Positions 10,656 to 23,275 are shown, numbered from the stretch's first letter. The stretch: 64,000 nt of DNA from Umbilicaria muhlenbergii (GCA_000611775.1 KK106987.1:682001-746000), one strand, 5' to 3'. Notes: generated from the letters alone by a model not told the origin. Made by a program: numbers and translations.

Positions 10656-11825
10656 AGCTCTCCTAATGTAGGCCTGCAGACCCTAGAGCGCATGGCAAGT
10701 AGGGGGGTGTTTAAAGCGACGACTGTTACCCTGGTTGTGCAAATGCGCCACCGGCCATGTGTCTCCAGTCCGATGCGAGTACCAAGCTGTGCCCATCCAC
10801 CTCATCCTCGTGTGCATACTTGTGTCCATTCCCGACTTCGTATGGCGTCGTAGGTATCATGGCGAGTTGATTGGTGCCCGCTCCAGAGTGAACATTGAGC
10901 GTATGCCGTAACAGGCACAGTACTTTGATAGCGGGTGGTGGAGTTGTTGGGGTAAGCCTAAAAATCATTTGCAAGGTCGCAGGCCGAGGTCCTCCAAGCG
11001 ATTTGATCCCTCAGTCCCCAATAATGGTCCCCTGTGGGCCCCTGTGGGGTGCAAGGAAACAAAGTTAATCCAGCGTAGACTCAGGTGTCATAACCCTCCT
11101 GGGGAGGCGCGCATAAATAATCATTCTGATATCAGATTTGGATACTTGTATGAGTACGCAGTGTGCAAAGTCTCGAAGTCGCCGAGGTATACAACTCTCC
11201 AACTCTCCATGCTTGGGATCTCGGATATTCTTCTCGTCGTTGACTTACCAAGGAGAAGCTACCAATTAGTGTAAATCATGCACTTGATAATGGCGAGCTA
11301 CAAGCGGATCAGACGAAGATCTGGAGGAAGGACAAGGACGTGGGCTAGATACAGCTACGAGCGATCAGCGAGGGATACTGCAGGAAAATATATCACCAAG
11401 CAAGGGGACAGTGTTCCTTAACAAGAGACAGTAGATTATCTAGCCAACGAGCTTGAGATACCCCAACGTTTCTTAGACAGCTGAGGCAGGCCCCGCAGCA
11501 ATATCTCAGACGCGCACTATTCAGCGATGCAATCTGTGTGTCCTTTGAGGCCTGATAAGTCCTCTCCCACCATCCCGAGCACAAGCATACGCTAGACGAT
11601 ACCTAAGCAAGCAAAGCGATGATGGGTATCTCGAACATTCGTGCCAATAGATTATGTTACAATAGAAAGAAAGCCTTATCGAAACGGCTACGATATTATA
11701 GCCAACAGTTTCGACGTGCAGGTAGGAACGTCGCCCGCGTTCATCTTCAAATACTACCGTGTTTGGAGGGCTGGTTTGCCGGAGACGTATTACTCAAGGA
11801 TACCATGTCTCGTGAGAACGTCCAC
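10656..11825. other. intergenic region upstream of aldehyde dehydrogenase
   Basis: About 1.17 kb between two minus-strand genes: promoter of the aldehyde dehydrogenase and 3' flank of the Snf2/RING gene. Contains CCCCT at 11029 and 11039 in a near-duplicate CCCCTGTGGG unit, which resembles stress-response elements. No gene supported. Confidence 0.5.
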
Positions 11826-14800
11826 TCAGGCTGGAACACCCTGTTGGCCGTATTAGGAGCAATGCAAGGCTTGTGCCAGAAACAGATACACTTACAAAGA
11901 GGAAAGCCAGCTCTTTCACGCCTAGACGTCCTATAGCATGGCTAGCATTCTCATCCAGAGCCCCCTCGATGAGCTCCCTCTTCTTTTCTTGGAGAGCAAG
12001 GATACGGTCCTCAACCGTATTTGTTACAAGAATCCGATGAACTTGGACAGGTCTCATCTGGCCGATACGATGAGCACGATCAATGGCTTGCTCTTCGATG
12101 TATGGATTCCAGAAGGGATCAAGGATGATGACCTGGGACGCCGCCACGAGGTTGAGCCCGGAATTGCCAGCTTTGAGCGAGACAAGCATGATTCGACAAT
12201 CCTTTCGATCCGTGAATTCAAGAACGGCGTCGTTACGAGCATTCGAAGACATGCTCCCATCATAGCGTTTGTAGTTCCAGTCCTTCCTTGAGATTGGAAC
12301 CTCGATCAAGTCCAGCATGGATGTAAACTGGCTGAATATGATGGTCTTCTCGTTGTCTTTACGGTTCTGGGTCGCTTCAAGGATCTCCATTACCTTCTCG
12401 ATCTTTGCACTAGTCTCCCATTCGCGTTCAAGGCGGCGAAGATACTTGCGACGAGCCTTGGCATTGCGCATCCCTTCCTTCTTCAATTGTGCCAACGTCT
12501 TGCGGGGAATAGCTTTATCCTTCCTCTTGCCCTTTCCTTTCTTCGTGTCCTTGGGTTCCTTTTCTTTGCACTTGGCCGCAGGTTTCTGTTTGCGAGACTT
12601 TGTGTCGTAATCGTCGTCCTCAACGTCATCGTTCACCACAAAACCACCCAAACTATCGTCCTCGTCGGAATCCTCTGCATCGTCATCGCTGTCAGTCTCG
12701 CTGGCAGTGTCGTCAGCTTCCGCTTCCGCTTCTAGGTCAACGGCCTCCGGATTTTCTGCCGCAAACTCCTCTGGCATATGGACTCGCTTGAAAGCGTTGT
12801 AATCAATAACTTTTGAGGGTACGACTTTCGCACGGCAATTAGGGCATTTTATCTCGTGCGTATCTGCGCCTTGACCTTCTGCGATCCCCTGAGCCGGATC
12901 GGAAATCTTCGCAAAGCATTCAGAGCAAGTACTATGTCCGCAAGGCGTGAATATCGTGGCATTGTCGGCCGAATCCATACAGATAGGACATTCGATGTTC
13001 CCTTGCTCCTTTATGCGCTCAACAACATCTGGAGCCAATGCTTCCGCCAAAGCGAGCATATCTTTGGCAGACACTTCACTTACGCCCGAAGTAATACCGA
13101 AGTCTTTGATCAGATGAGGGTGACAGCAGGCCTGACGCAAGCGCAAGAGCAAAACCAGAATGTTTGAGTAGTGTCGACCGACGGTGCCAGCCTTGAGATA
13201 TTTGTTGAATTGCAGCTGGGTTTGGGTTTCGAGTGCACGGTAGAAAGCTTCCTCGTCTTCACTGAAGACCGCGTGCTGTTTTTCTGTCGTCCTCTCGGGA
13301 AGGTCTAAGATCGGCTTGCCGTCGATCATTGACTTCTTCGTCCGGCGTAGTAGGATGGCTTTCAACAGAGCCTGCAGTTTGCGCATCGCCTGGTCCTTTG
13401 CGTATTGACTAGAGCCCTTTAGTGGCCTGCTGAAGTCCTGTTTTTTTGTCAGCCAAGTAGCCTATTTTTGAAGGAAGGCACATACCGAGGAGAATCGCTG
13501 CGCTTCGTTGTAGGGTTTGATGCGAAGAAAGTGGATCAGCGAAAATAGTTCGCCAACATTGTTCATCATTGGCGTCCCGCTCATGCAGAATCTGGTAAGA
13601 GCTTGCAACGCGAAGGCGCCCTGTGCGGCCTTGGTGTTTTTATTCTTTATGCACTGTGCTTCATCGATGATCACCCTATAAAGCCCCAAACAATCAATTG
13701 CTTGAGCATACCGGATATTCAAGAACGGATAATGCTACTCACCTATACCATTTACACTCATCTCCTAGAAGAGGCAGCCTGTCAGCTTTAGTAGTTGGCC
13801 TCCAATTCGGATTGGCACGCTTGTGCATATCGATTTGTTCTTTGCGCTTCAGCTCATTCGCGAGCGTGCCGAAAGTGGTCAGAACAACGTCGTAGCGTCT
13901 CAAGTCTGACCACGAAGCATCCCGCTTGCTCCCGTGGAGTATGTAAGTAGTGAGGGCATGGTTTCGACCTGGTTTAAGCTTCTTCTCGATCTCCCTCTCC
14001 CATTGCTTCATCAGCGCGACCGGAGCCACAATCAAGGTCGTCTTGCGGAGAGGATCGGTTGACCGGCGGGAAACCATGAGAGCAAGAGCCTGGATGGTCT
14101 TGCCAAGACCCATATCGTCGGCTAGAATGCCGCCTTTGTTGGAGCCTTCCTCCATAGCCTTCATCCATGCAAGGCCTAACTTCTGGTGTTCCATCAGAGG
14201 ATACATCATGGCGTCTGGTGTACCTTCTCGGTTTTGTGGAGGTAAATCCTCATCTGGACGAATGTTCTCTAACAGGGATTTGATCTCACCAGCCGTCCTG
14301 GTCGGATCGTTGGTCAAGTAATCATAGCGTTGTCTGTACCGCTCACGAAGATCTTGACTGTTCGGGTCGTCGGCACTATACGGATTCTCACCGCTGAGGG
14401 TTCTATGCATGCTCTGTTGTTGCGGCTGACCGCTATAGTCGAGACCTAGTGTCGTACCCAGAAGCCCGGGGGTTGCGGATGACCCAGTAGCCCCGTATGC
14501 AGAAGAGCCATTATATCCAGCTCCATAGCCTGGAACGCCACCTGGAATGCTGCCTATATCCGCATCAAGTAAAGCGTATGCTCCGTTGTAAACATGATTG
14601 GCCGCACCTGCAAGACCACGCCGTAGCTTGCCTGCTGCATCATACCAAGTTGATATGTTGGGTGAGGAACTGGCGCCCGCATCCTGAGTTGCGGAGTACG
14701 CGTTGTTACCACCATACCTAACGGCCCCTTGATACGCATTCGGTTGCATGAAGGGCTGCACGGGCTGGGAACTCCCCGGATATTGGAGTATTGAGGGGGT

Positions 14801-16144
14801 AACCAGAAGCTCCGGATAAGGTTGGAAATTGTTGCTATTCATAGCTTTGTTTTGGTTCGTTTGGGTAGTATCATAAAGCCCGCTGCCTGTCCATGGGTAG
14901 CCTGTCCCGGGTTTGCTCTTTCTGCCACTATCGCGGAAATTACTCCCATCTATCTCCTCGATATCACTGCCAAGGTCGACGAAATCGTTTTCAGTGTCAC
15001 TGCTACCGTCTCCGAGATCAATGAAGTCGTTCGACGAAGCGCTTTGAGTCAACCTGTTTGCCAGTGGAGTCTCCTGCTTCAGTGACATTGGGTATGTTGG
15101 ACGGACATTATCTGTTTTCGCAGGTGAACGATGTGATGAGGCCAAAGCTTCTGGGTGTGATTGGGGGAACGCAGGTATTGCTGGGAAGGCTTCCGGACGT
15201 CGTATCCTGCCGTTCGTGTCTAGTATTGCTTGAGACGGGGTTTGGGCCCCTCTCCACGTGGTCGAAGAACCTTGAGATGACGGCGGTAAGGCTTGCGCTT
15301 CACGTTCGTATTGCTCCATGAGTTGTCGAGCAAATTCCTCATCCCTACGCTCCTGCTCCTGCTTCTCCCGGAGCGCTTTCTCTTGGGCTTTCTGCTCTTC
15401 GCGGAGCTCGCGCATGTGTTCTTTTGGGTTGCCGCCCATGAGTCGTAACCAGTCTGGATTGTCTCCCATGTCGAAAGAATCCAAAGAAGATGGGGTAGTA
15501 GATCCAGTCATAGCCGGACTCGGAGTCGTACGCATAGACTTGGGATCCCGTCCCGCGGACACGTGTGGCAGACTCAGAGTTTCGCGGTGACGCTTCCGTG
15601 AGGACATTGGAGGTAACCCTGGTGAGGAGGCAGAGGATGCCGCGTCAGGGCTCTGAGCTAAGCCGAAGGAGCTGTCAGCAGGTGAAAGGAACTGGTTATC
15701 AGACACGATTTGGCCGTTTGTGTCGCTCTGAAGTGCCCCAAAATCCCAGGTGGGTGTTCCCGCTAGACGTCCTTGGCCAGCCGAGACTCCGTCTGAGGCA
15801 AAATGTCCCCCGAAACTGTTGCGATCGCTTCCGGCGTAAGGTGCAAAGCCTGTCATGGAGTTGAGATTGTGCTGACCAGGCCGTCGTCGCTCTTGTGCAG
15901 GAGCTGAAACTTGCGTCGGACCTTCGATGTCTAGAAACTTCATGTTCTCTTCATGTTGGCGGGCGTCTTCTTCTCGCTGTCGATCCAAGAGCTGCGTGTT
16001 GAGCTTCCTTATGTCGCTTTCCAGTTCCATCTTTCTGACCTGGAAATCGTCGCTCGTTTCGTCGAGATATCCGAGCAGGGCCCGGTAATATGCTACGTCG
16101 TCCTGAATGGCCGACGATGAGCGAGTAGACGACGACGTTGACAT
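11826..16144 (-). CDS. uls1: Snf2-family ATPase with RING finger (Uls1/Ris1-like SUMO-directed translocase)
   Basis: Exons 16144..13743, 13675..13486, 13437..11896 and 11840..11826 encode 1382 aa. The N-terminus is low-complexity with a Glu/Arg-rich coiled coil (about 240-285). Two SUMO-interaction-like motifs, FIDL (374) and FVDL (388), stand in an acidic patch. The helicase core has motif I in GGILADDMGLGKT (about 671), motif II DEAQ (805) and SGTPMMNN. A C3HC4 RING (CPIC...CGHSTCSEC...CPNC, about 1014-1066) and an acidic/Lys-rich insert sit inside the core, then IIFSQF and DRAHRIGQ (about 1318). The last exon is tiny and restores ELAFLFGVPA, as in relatives; reading through gives a false tail. 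Relatives clear poly-SUMO conjugates and act in genome stability. The split core with internal RING marks the Rad5/Rad16/Uls1 branch; the SIMs favour Uls1, and no HIRAN domain is seen. Confidence 0.9.
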
Positions 16145-17536
16145 GACACTTCAGGTGAGGTGGCGGCGACGTGAAATGCGATGGGTCAGAAAGGCTGAAA
16201 GTGGAAATAGCCTCAGCCCTCGGCAGTGTGCAGGTGTGCTGATGTACAATGGCATGTACGGCGATGATCGGGGAGGCGCCAGTGAGGAGTTCGGCTTACT
16301 GTTCATCCATGCATGGCCCGCACGCCAGATTCATATGCGTCGACGAAGAGGTCGCTGTGACTGACTCGGTTGTGTTCTGTGGAAGGGAGAAAAGTAGGAA
16401 GTAAACGGTGAGGGCGGAGTCAGCGATTCAGTTACTCGACGATAACGAGATGAACGGCACGGAAGATCCCGATCCAGAACATGAAGGGAGGGATCTGCTC
16501 TGACAGGCACTGAGGAGGGAGGACACCCACGGCACCGGCAGGGAAATAAGGTTGGTGCTTGATAGGAGCTGAAAAGGCGTCGAAGGGTGTCGACGAAGGA
16601 CCCCAACGTGCCCAACTCGCAAGGACGGGCGCGTTCCTTGGTGCCAAATATGACGCGCACCGCTATTGGGTCGCAAACTTTCCTTCTGCCAAGGCTGAGG
16701 CTGAGGCTGAGGGTGAGGGAAGGTCAAGAATCCGCGCACAGTAGCTCCGTAATTCCATCCTCCATCAGGTAAGCACGCTAAGCTCGTCCTACCGTTTTGG
16801 GGGGCGTGGGGGGGTGGCGCGGACGCCACTAGTGGCAGCCTTGTGAGGAGTCAGGAATGAAGGACTACTCCGATAAATTGAAAGTGAGGCGAAGTGGAAG
16901 GATCTCGTTCAGAGTCAGAGACGAGAGCACCTGGAGCGAATACGAGTATCATCTATGCGATTTGTGAATTCATGTAAGGATCCTAATCCCAATCCCAATG
17001 TGCAGCTTGACCGCGACGTGGTGTCTGGGGCCTGGCACCTTCGATTTGCAGGAATGAGCTTCGAACATGGGTTTATATCTCCTTGACTCCCCAGGCAGTG
17101 CTCTTTTCTCAGCCAACCATGGGAAGCCTCGCCCCTTGCCTACTGCAAATCGCGGCACGCACTATGCTAACGGACGGCGACAGCGAGCCTGCAAACCGAA
17201 TCCATGCTGGTGCAAGTCTTGCAAATCGGACGTAACAGCTAAGAGCAAAGGGCAGATACGTTTGCCTCGATCGGTGTCTCAACTCTCAAACATCTCGGCA
17301 ACGGCAGTGGGAATCAACGCAGGCAGAAGCACAGGTGGTATCGCGCCGTGGCTACAAGCCAATCATAAGCCACAAAACTCGCCAGACGCCATAGCGGGTA
17401 ACCGGCCCGCGGTCAGCATCTCCAAACCTGAGCTGTGCCCCGAGAAAGTCTGTAATCCTATGGACCGACCGATACCAGTCACGTCCTTGAACAGTTGCAC
17501 ACTATATGCTTCATACCCTCTACCAATCGTGACCCC
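16145..17536. other. intergenic region with one exon-like minus-strand frame
   Basis: Promoter side of the Snf2/RING gene and 3' flank of nik1. A minus-strand open segment at about 16665-16432 reads like protein (SAPIKHQPYFPAGAVGVLPP, then IPPFMFWIGIFRAVHLVIVE and stop) but has no ATG. An upstream exon ending in an acceptor at about 16665 would be needed, and I could not place it. Nothing else supported. Confidence 0.3.
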
Positions 17537-20500
17537 TCAACCACTATGGGAGCGAAGTAATATCTGTCACTTCTGTCAGTAGCTGGCCCGTATTGAGGCG
17601 GCGAAGTCAGGACATACCCGTTCCAGCGGATCATGCTGGTCTGCACTGATCAAGGCAGGACTCTCGAGGCTGCCATCAACGGACCCGATCGAAGTCAAGG
17701 CGCGATTCTCGAGATGCGGCCTCATCTTGGATCCATTGGCTGTACTGGGTATACTCGTGCGAGCGCCCGAATTCTTCTTCGGCTCAATAGGCTCGTCTTT
17801 AGCCGACAGTCTAGTCTCCTTGCCACGCTCTAAGAGCTTGCCCCCCAAAGTCGCGCATTTGAGAATAGTCTGCATCATCTGATTCTGTTTCAGAGGCTTC
17901 GACAAATACTCATCCATCTGGGCCTGGATACACTTCTCCCGATCGCCGAGCATAGCGTGTGCTGTGAGGGCGATGATAGGCGTCCGGACCAAGCCCTCTT
18001 CGCGCTCATATTCCCGTATCTTGGCGGTCGCTTCGAAGCCACCCATGATAGGCATTTGTACATCCATCAAGATGCAATCGTATCGAGTTTTCTTAATCGC
18101 CTCGAAGGCCTCGAGGCCATTGTTAACCACTGTTACTCCGTGATGATACTTCTCAAGAATCTTTACGGCCAAACGTTGATTGACTTCATTGTCTTCCGCG
18201 AGCAGTATATTGAATGACTTGGAGTGATCCGATATTGAAGGAGCTGCTCGGCCCTCAAGCGCCGGTATCATACCATTACCAAGATCAATCGTTGTGCAGG
18301 GTGTTGTCATGTACGAAGTGATGCCGAGATCCAGTGTTGACTTCATGCTGACCGACACCACTGGACATAGCAGAACGATCGGGATGTACTTGAACTCATC
18401 GACAATGCGAAGTTTGATTGCCGTATCCACGCCGTCGACAAGGATCACGTCATATGCCGAACCATGGGTCTTTGATGGCGAACTTGGCACCTCCGGGCGA
18501 GGTGCTTGATACTCGGTGCTGACGACTATAGGTATAAGCTCGAGCTCCGTAAGCATCCGGGTAATCTCCTTCGCACAAGCAGTCCGTCCTTTGTCAATGA
18601 ACAGCACCCGATGGTTTTTGTACGGGCTCAATTGCAGGCCTAGGCCGCTGATGTCTTGCGGTGCCAGCTTGACCACGCAAGTGAAGAAAAACTGACTTCC
18701 ATGCCCGTACTGCGACTTGACCCACACATCTCCTCCCATCAAATTGACAAGTTTCTTCGAGATGGACAAGCCGAGACCAGTACCGCCAAACTTTCGCGTC
18801 GTTGAGCCATCAGCTTGCTGAAACGTGTCGAAGATAAGGTCGAGTTTGTCCGGCTGAATACCGATGCCCGTGTCCGTCACAGAGAACTCGTATGCATACT
18901 CGTCCGGGCCAGTTGCTTCTCGCTTCGCTCTTCGGATAGTCAGCTTCACTTCGCCATGCTCCGTGAATTTTAGGGCGTTGCCGATCAAATTGAGAATGAC
19001 TTGTCTGAGACGGAAGGGGTCACCAATGACATAGTCCGGCACTGAGCTGTCGACCTGATAAGCAAGGTCAAGATCCTTGTCGCCCGCTCTGACCGCTAGA
19101 GTCTTGAGTGCGTTGAAGACTGTGCCCCGCATCGAGAATGGGATAGTTTCGATGACCATGCGGTTAGCTTCGATCTTCGAGATGTCCAATATGTCGTCGA
19201 TGATCGTTAGTAAGCTATTGGCCAAGTTGTGAACGATGTTTAGCATCTCACGTTGATACTGCGTAAGATCAGTATCTAATGTCAACTGCGTCATTCCTAT
19301 AATCCCGTTCATTGGTGTCCGTATCTCATGGCTCATATTCGCAAGAAACTCTGACTTGGTCCTGTTGGCAAATTCGGCGATCTCCCTAGCCGTAGTATTT
19401 CGTTCAATGCTGTCTCGTAAATTGGATATCATCTGGTTGATTTTCCGCTTTAGATCGTCCATTTCTCCAGAGGCATTGACAGTTATCAGCTTTGAGAAAT
19501 CCCCATCCGTAGCCGCATCGGTGATCTCGCCAAAGGCACGAACCTGCGATGTAAGATTCTGAGCCATGGAGTTCACGTTGGTAGTTAGCTCTGCCCATTT
19601 GCCTTCAACATTTTCCACCTTAGCCTGGCCACCAAGCGTGCCATCCGTTCCCACTTCACGGGCCACTTTACTGACTTCAAATGCGAAATTGTTGAGCCGG
19701 TCTACCATTCCGTTAATCGTGACTTTCAGATCTAGGATTTCCCCTTTGACTTCAGCAGTGACCTTCCGGCTCAAGTCACCCCTGCTGATTGCCGTGGTGA
19801 CCGAAGCTATCTCGCGCACTTGGGTTGTTAGATTCATGGCCATCGTGTTGACTGTTGTGATATATTAGCACTCTCTGCTTCCGTGAGGGGATGGGCGAAT
19901 TCTCGTCAGTAAAGGCCAACCAACCATTCTCAGTGAGGTCTTTCCAGGTGCCCTCGACACCTATCACCGTAGCTTGCCCTCCGAGTTCGCCGTCTGTCCC
20001 AACGGCTCTTGCAATCTTCGTGACTTCTTGGGCGAATTGCCTCAATTGGTCCACCATAGAGTTCTAAAAAGTATTAGCATACAACAATACTCGACTGGTT
20101 CGGGATACTGGCAATGGTTGTCTTCAGCTCGAGAATCTCTCCTTTACAATCAGCCTCCACCTTTTGTGTCAAATCGCCGGTAGCGACTGCAGATGTGACT
20201 GTAGCTATGTCCCGGACCTGACTGGTCAAATTTTGGGCTAAAACATTCACGTTGACAGTAAGCTCGCTCCACATGCCCTGCACGCCTTCTATCTGTGCCT
20301 GACCCCCGAGCAAGCCTTCAGTGCCCACATCACGGGCCACACGAGTAACCTCGGTTGCGAAGGTTCGAAGTTGATCGACCATGGTATTTCTAGTTTCCAA
20401 TGATGTTAGAGACGTAGGGGTGGTGACATAACATGAGGGAAGATTCGTTCCTTACATCGTTTGTTGCAGCTGCAATATCTCCCCACGAGCGGGCCTTTGG

Positions 20501-21785
20501 ATCTTCTTACCTAAGTCGCCCTGAGCCACTGCAGTAGTGACTTCGGCAATTTCTCGAACTTGATCGGTCAAGTTCGTCGCCATTATGTTGACTATCGACC
20601 AGTATTAGCACTGCCTGCCAAGCTCCAAGGCTGAGTCGAAAAGTTGCCGAAAAGGCCTTATTGTCTGTAGCTCGATGCAGTAGATAGCTACAGAAGCTTC
20701 TGTTGTATGGCGCGCACGAGGCTCATAGTGCCTGGTTCAATGCCGCATCTCAGCAGAAAGGAGGAAAACATACCATTCTCCGTTAATTCCTTCCATATTC
20801 CACTGACTCCAGATATTTGAGCTTGGCCCCCTAAGTTCCCTTCCGTACCAACTTCTCTAGCAACCCTAGAGACTTCACTTCCAAACACTTGAAGTTGTTC
20901 CACCATTTTGTTGCTGTGGCAATTGTGTCAGTTCAAAAAGCCAGAGTAATATAGCGAGGTTACTCACATAGTACGCTTGAACGTTGTTATCTCTGGATCC
21001 ATTTCGACGTCGTGTATTTGCACCTTGTGTCTCAAGTCGCCGTGGGCAACATTGGCTATGGCTTCGGTAAGCTTCATCGCCTCTTAATAAGATGAAAGTA
21101 ACTTACTGATAATTGTTCCTATCTCCTTCAGAGCCTTTTGAAAAGCTTCGTTGGCTGATTGATGCTTATGCAGCTCTCGCTGGAGCCTGCTGATGTCTTC
21201 ATTCTCGACCTTGACGAATGTACGCTCAGCACGCGCTTGCTGTTCGTGCAGTTGGTCGCCGACGCTAGCTATCGTCTCTCTTTGGCTTCTAATCTCCTCT
21301 GCCTGCTTCTGTACGTGCTCACGAAGGTGTCCAAGATCCTCCTCGCTGAAAATTCGGCGGCCCTCGCTGCCGCTTTCGTGTACAGCAAGAAGATTAGACA
21401 CACGTGCGTGCCTCGACGAGCCAGAACCGTGACGCGGCGGGCTTGGACTGCCATCCCGTAATTGAGCGGTCGCACGGTTGGCACTGAAAGGAGATGAAGG
21501 TGTTCCAAATTCGTTTGGAGTAGCAGGCAGTGTTTGATTATTGACCGTAGAAGCTTTGGCTTCGAGATAGTGAACTCTTGCTGCAAGAGCGGAGAGTTCT
21601 CGCTCGAAAGACTGCTTGGTAGCATTGTTTGGCCCAGGCAGCATGATCCTTTCAGCTTGTAAACCGCTCATAGACACATCCTCGGGGGACAGTTTGTGTC
21701 CTGGAGGAGCATAGGATGTTGCAAGACCTTTTGCGAGTTTCCGGACTACCCCTGTCGCCGCAGCGAGGGTTTCGTCCTCGACCAT
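17537..21785 (-). CDS. nik1: group III HAMP-repeat hybrid histidine kinase (Nik1/Os-1/NikA)
   Basis: Cytosolic hybrid kinase upstream of the HOG pathway and target of dicarboximide/phenylpyrrole fungicides. Exons: 21785..21107, 21061..20968, 20913..20774, 20591..20456, 20389..20113, 20063..19925, 19851..17618, 17563..17537 (about 1241 aa). The N-terminus has a coiled coil. Five tandem HAMP units follow, each with a VA.GDL start and an EVGT(D/E)G.LGGQA linker. Then come the H-box [15 protein letters not shown] (His about 663), ATPase motifs [19 protein letters not shown] and [11 protein letters not shown], and a receiver with [10 protein letters not shown] and phospho-acceptor Asp (about 1085) in [13 protein letters not shown]. 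Start at 21785 ([13 protein letters not shown]) matches homologues better than 21803. Intron 5 (20064..20112) seems to be GC-AG. The last splice (GTATGT donor at 17617) replaces a C-terminus stopping at 17576 with ILLRSHSG. Confidence 0.93.
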
Positions 21786-23275
21786 TGTGTCAGTCCGGAA
21801 CAACGCCAGCTAGAGTAGCATGCGGAGAGGAGGGCGACAGGAGCACAAGTGAAGAAGGTTTTGGACGTTTAGCAGGTGAGAGCGATCAGTCGAGTTGCCC
21901 TTGTGCGCGAAGCGTTCAACTGTTGTATGCGCAGATTGTGAGAACGCGGCGTCCTTGCTCGCCAGAGGCTATAACCCCTCTCGATAAGATCGTTGTCGAT
22001 GAATGAAGGAATGTGAACTATGCTTCGGGGGCTGGATATGGAAACAGAAAAATAAAATGGTCGAAGGCGCTGGGAAGGAGGTTTGTCAAGGTTCAGCGGC
22101 TTGGGCGAGTAAAGTCGATTCGACCGACGCTCAGCTTGACGTGGGGCTTAGCGCGGGAAGAGAGGGAGCAGATGAGCGAAGTGGAAACGGGTGCGAGATT
22201 GTGAGTTCATTTGTGCTACCTTGTCCCTTACCATCACTAGAGATAGGACTGCAAGTGGGAGAAGATCTACAAGTGCTATAACCACTAACAAAGACCCGTG
22301 GAGACTGGCGCTGGTGAACAACAATGCTCCTCTTGATGTTCCTCTTCCTCCGAGGCGACGAGTAGCAGGACGTTTCTGAGAGCTATCGGGCCATGGACTT
22401 TGATCATTAAGACACTTTGGCCGGGCACCTTACGGGTACCGCTGTCTCGTTTCCTTGCCGAAGTGGCAGAACTCAATCTGCACATGGCTCCTCTGCGTTG
22501 GTGAACGACAAATCTCATCGCTGCCAGTCTGCCAAAAGCCGAGCATCACAAGATGATTTCTAGCCAATCGTTTCCCAAGCGTGGACCAGTAAATGGGCCG
22601 TTCAGACTGAAACAGTGTAGCGTAATGACATCCCCGAGCCTGTCACTCCTGTCGACCTAACGTGTTCGACCAAATTTCAGAAAAGGGGAGCAAAAGGCTT
22701 GGGCTCTTCCCGCTCTGACAGACAACTACGGAGTACGTAGCGCTCCGACATTCGACATGTTGAACGTGTGGGAAGGTGACGTCGAAGACAACAAGCCACG
22801 GGCTTACTCCGATAGGTAGCCCGAAGGTGTGCTCACAATCATCGACGGAAACGCTCACAGTAAAGCATGGACTGGATTAGCGGTCAGGTGCGAGTGTGCT
22901 TTAGTGAGGCATGCACGGCATGGTATCCCCAAGATTTTCAGGGGCTCCATTCTTGAAGCTGGGTCCAACCGAATCAGTGCAAGCGCCTGATGATCACTCG
23001 CATCCCATGCTCACGACGAGATGAGATGACACGAGGGCGCAGACGATGGAAATGTAGAGGCGCGTGTTCGATTTCAGTCCCTAATAAATGTCGCTACATT
23101 TGAAAAACAGGTGAACCATGGTTGAAGAAAGGTATCTTGAAAGGGGCAGGGGGTAATAGGGAGAAACAGCAATTCCCAACCCATTCATTGCTTCTGCACG
23201 AATAATGATATACTACTGTCACAAGAGACGGTGCGAGCAGTCCCAAAGAACCGGAAGATGGCCCAGCCATATATA
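21786..23275. promoter_or_regulatory. intergenic region / nik1 promoter
   Basis: 1.49 kb upstream of nik1. Contains TACGGAGTA at 22727-22735. Short open frames here show no family signature. Confidence 0.45.

Noticed and set aside
11641-12791. several plus-strand frames of 60-117 codons
   Set aside because: They are shadows of the minus-strand Snf2/RING coding exon and its flank.
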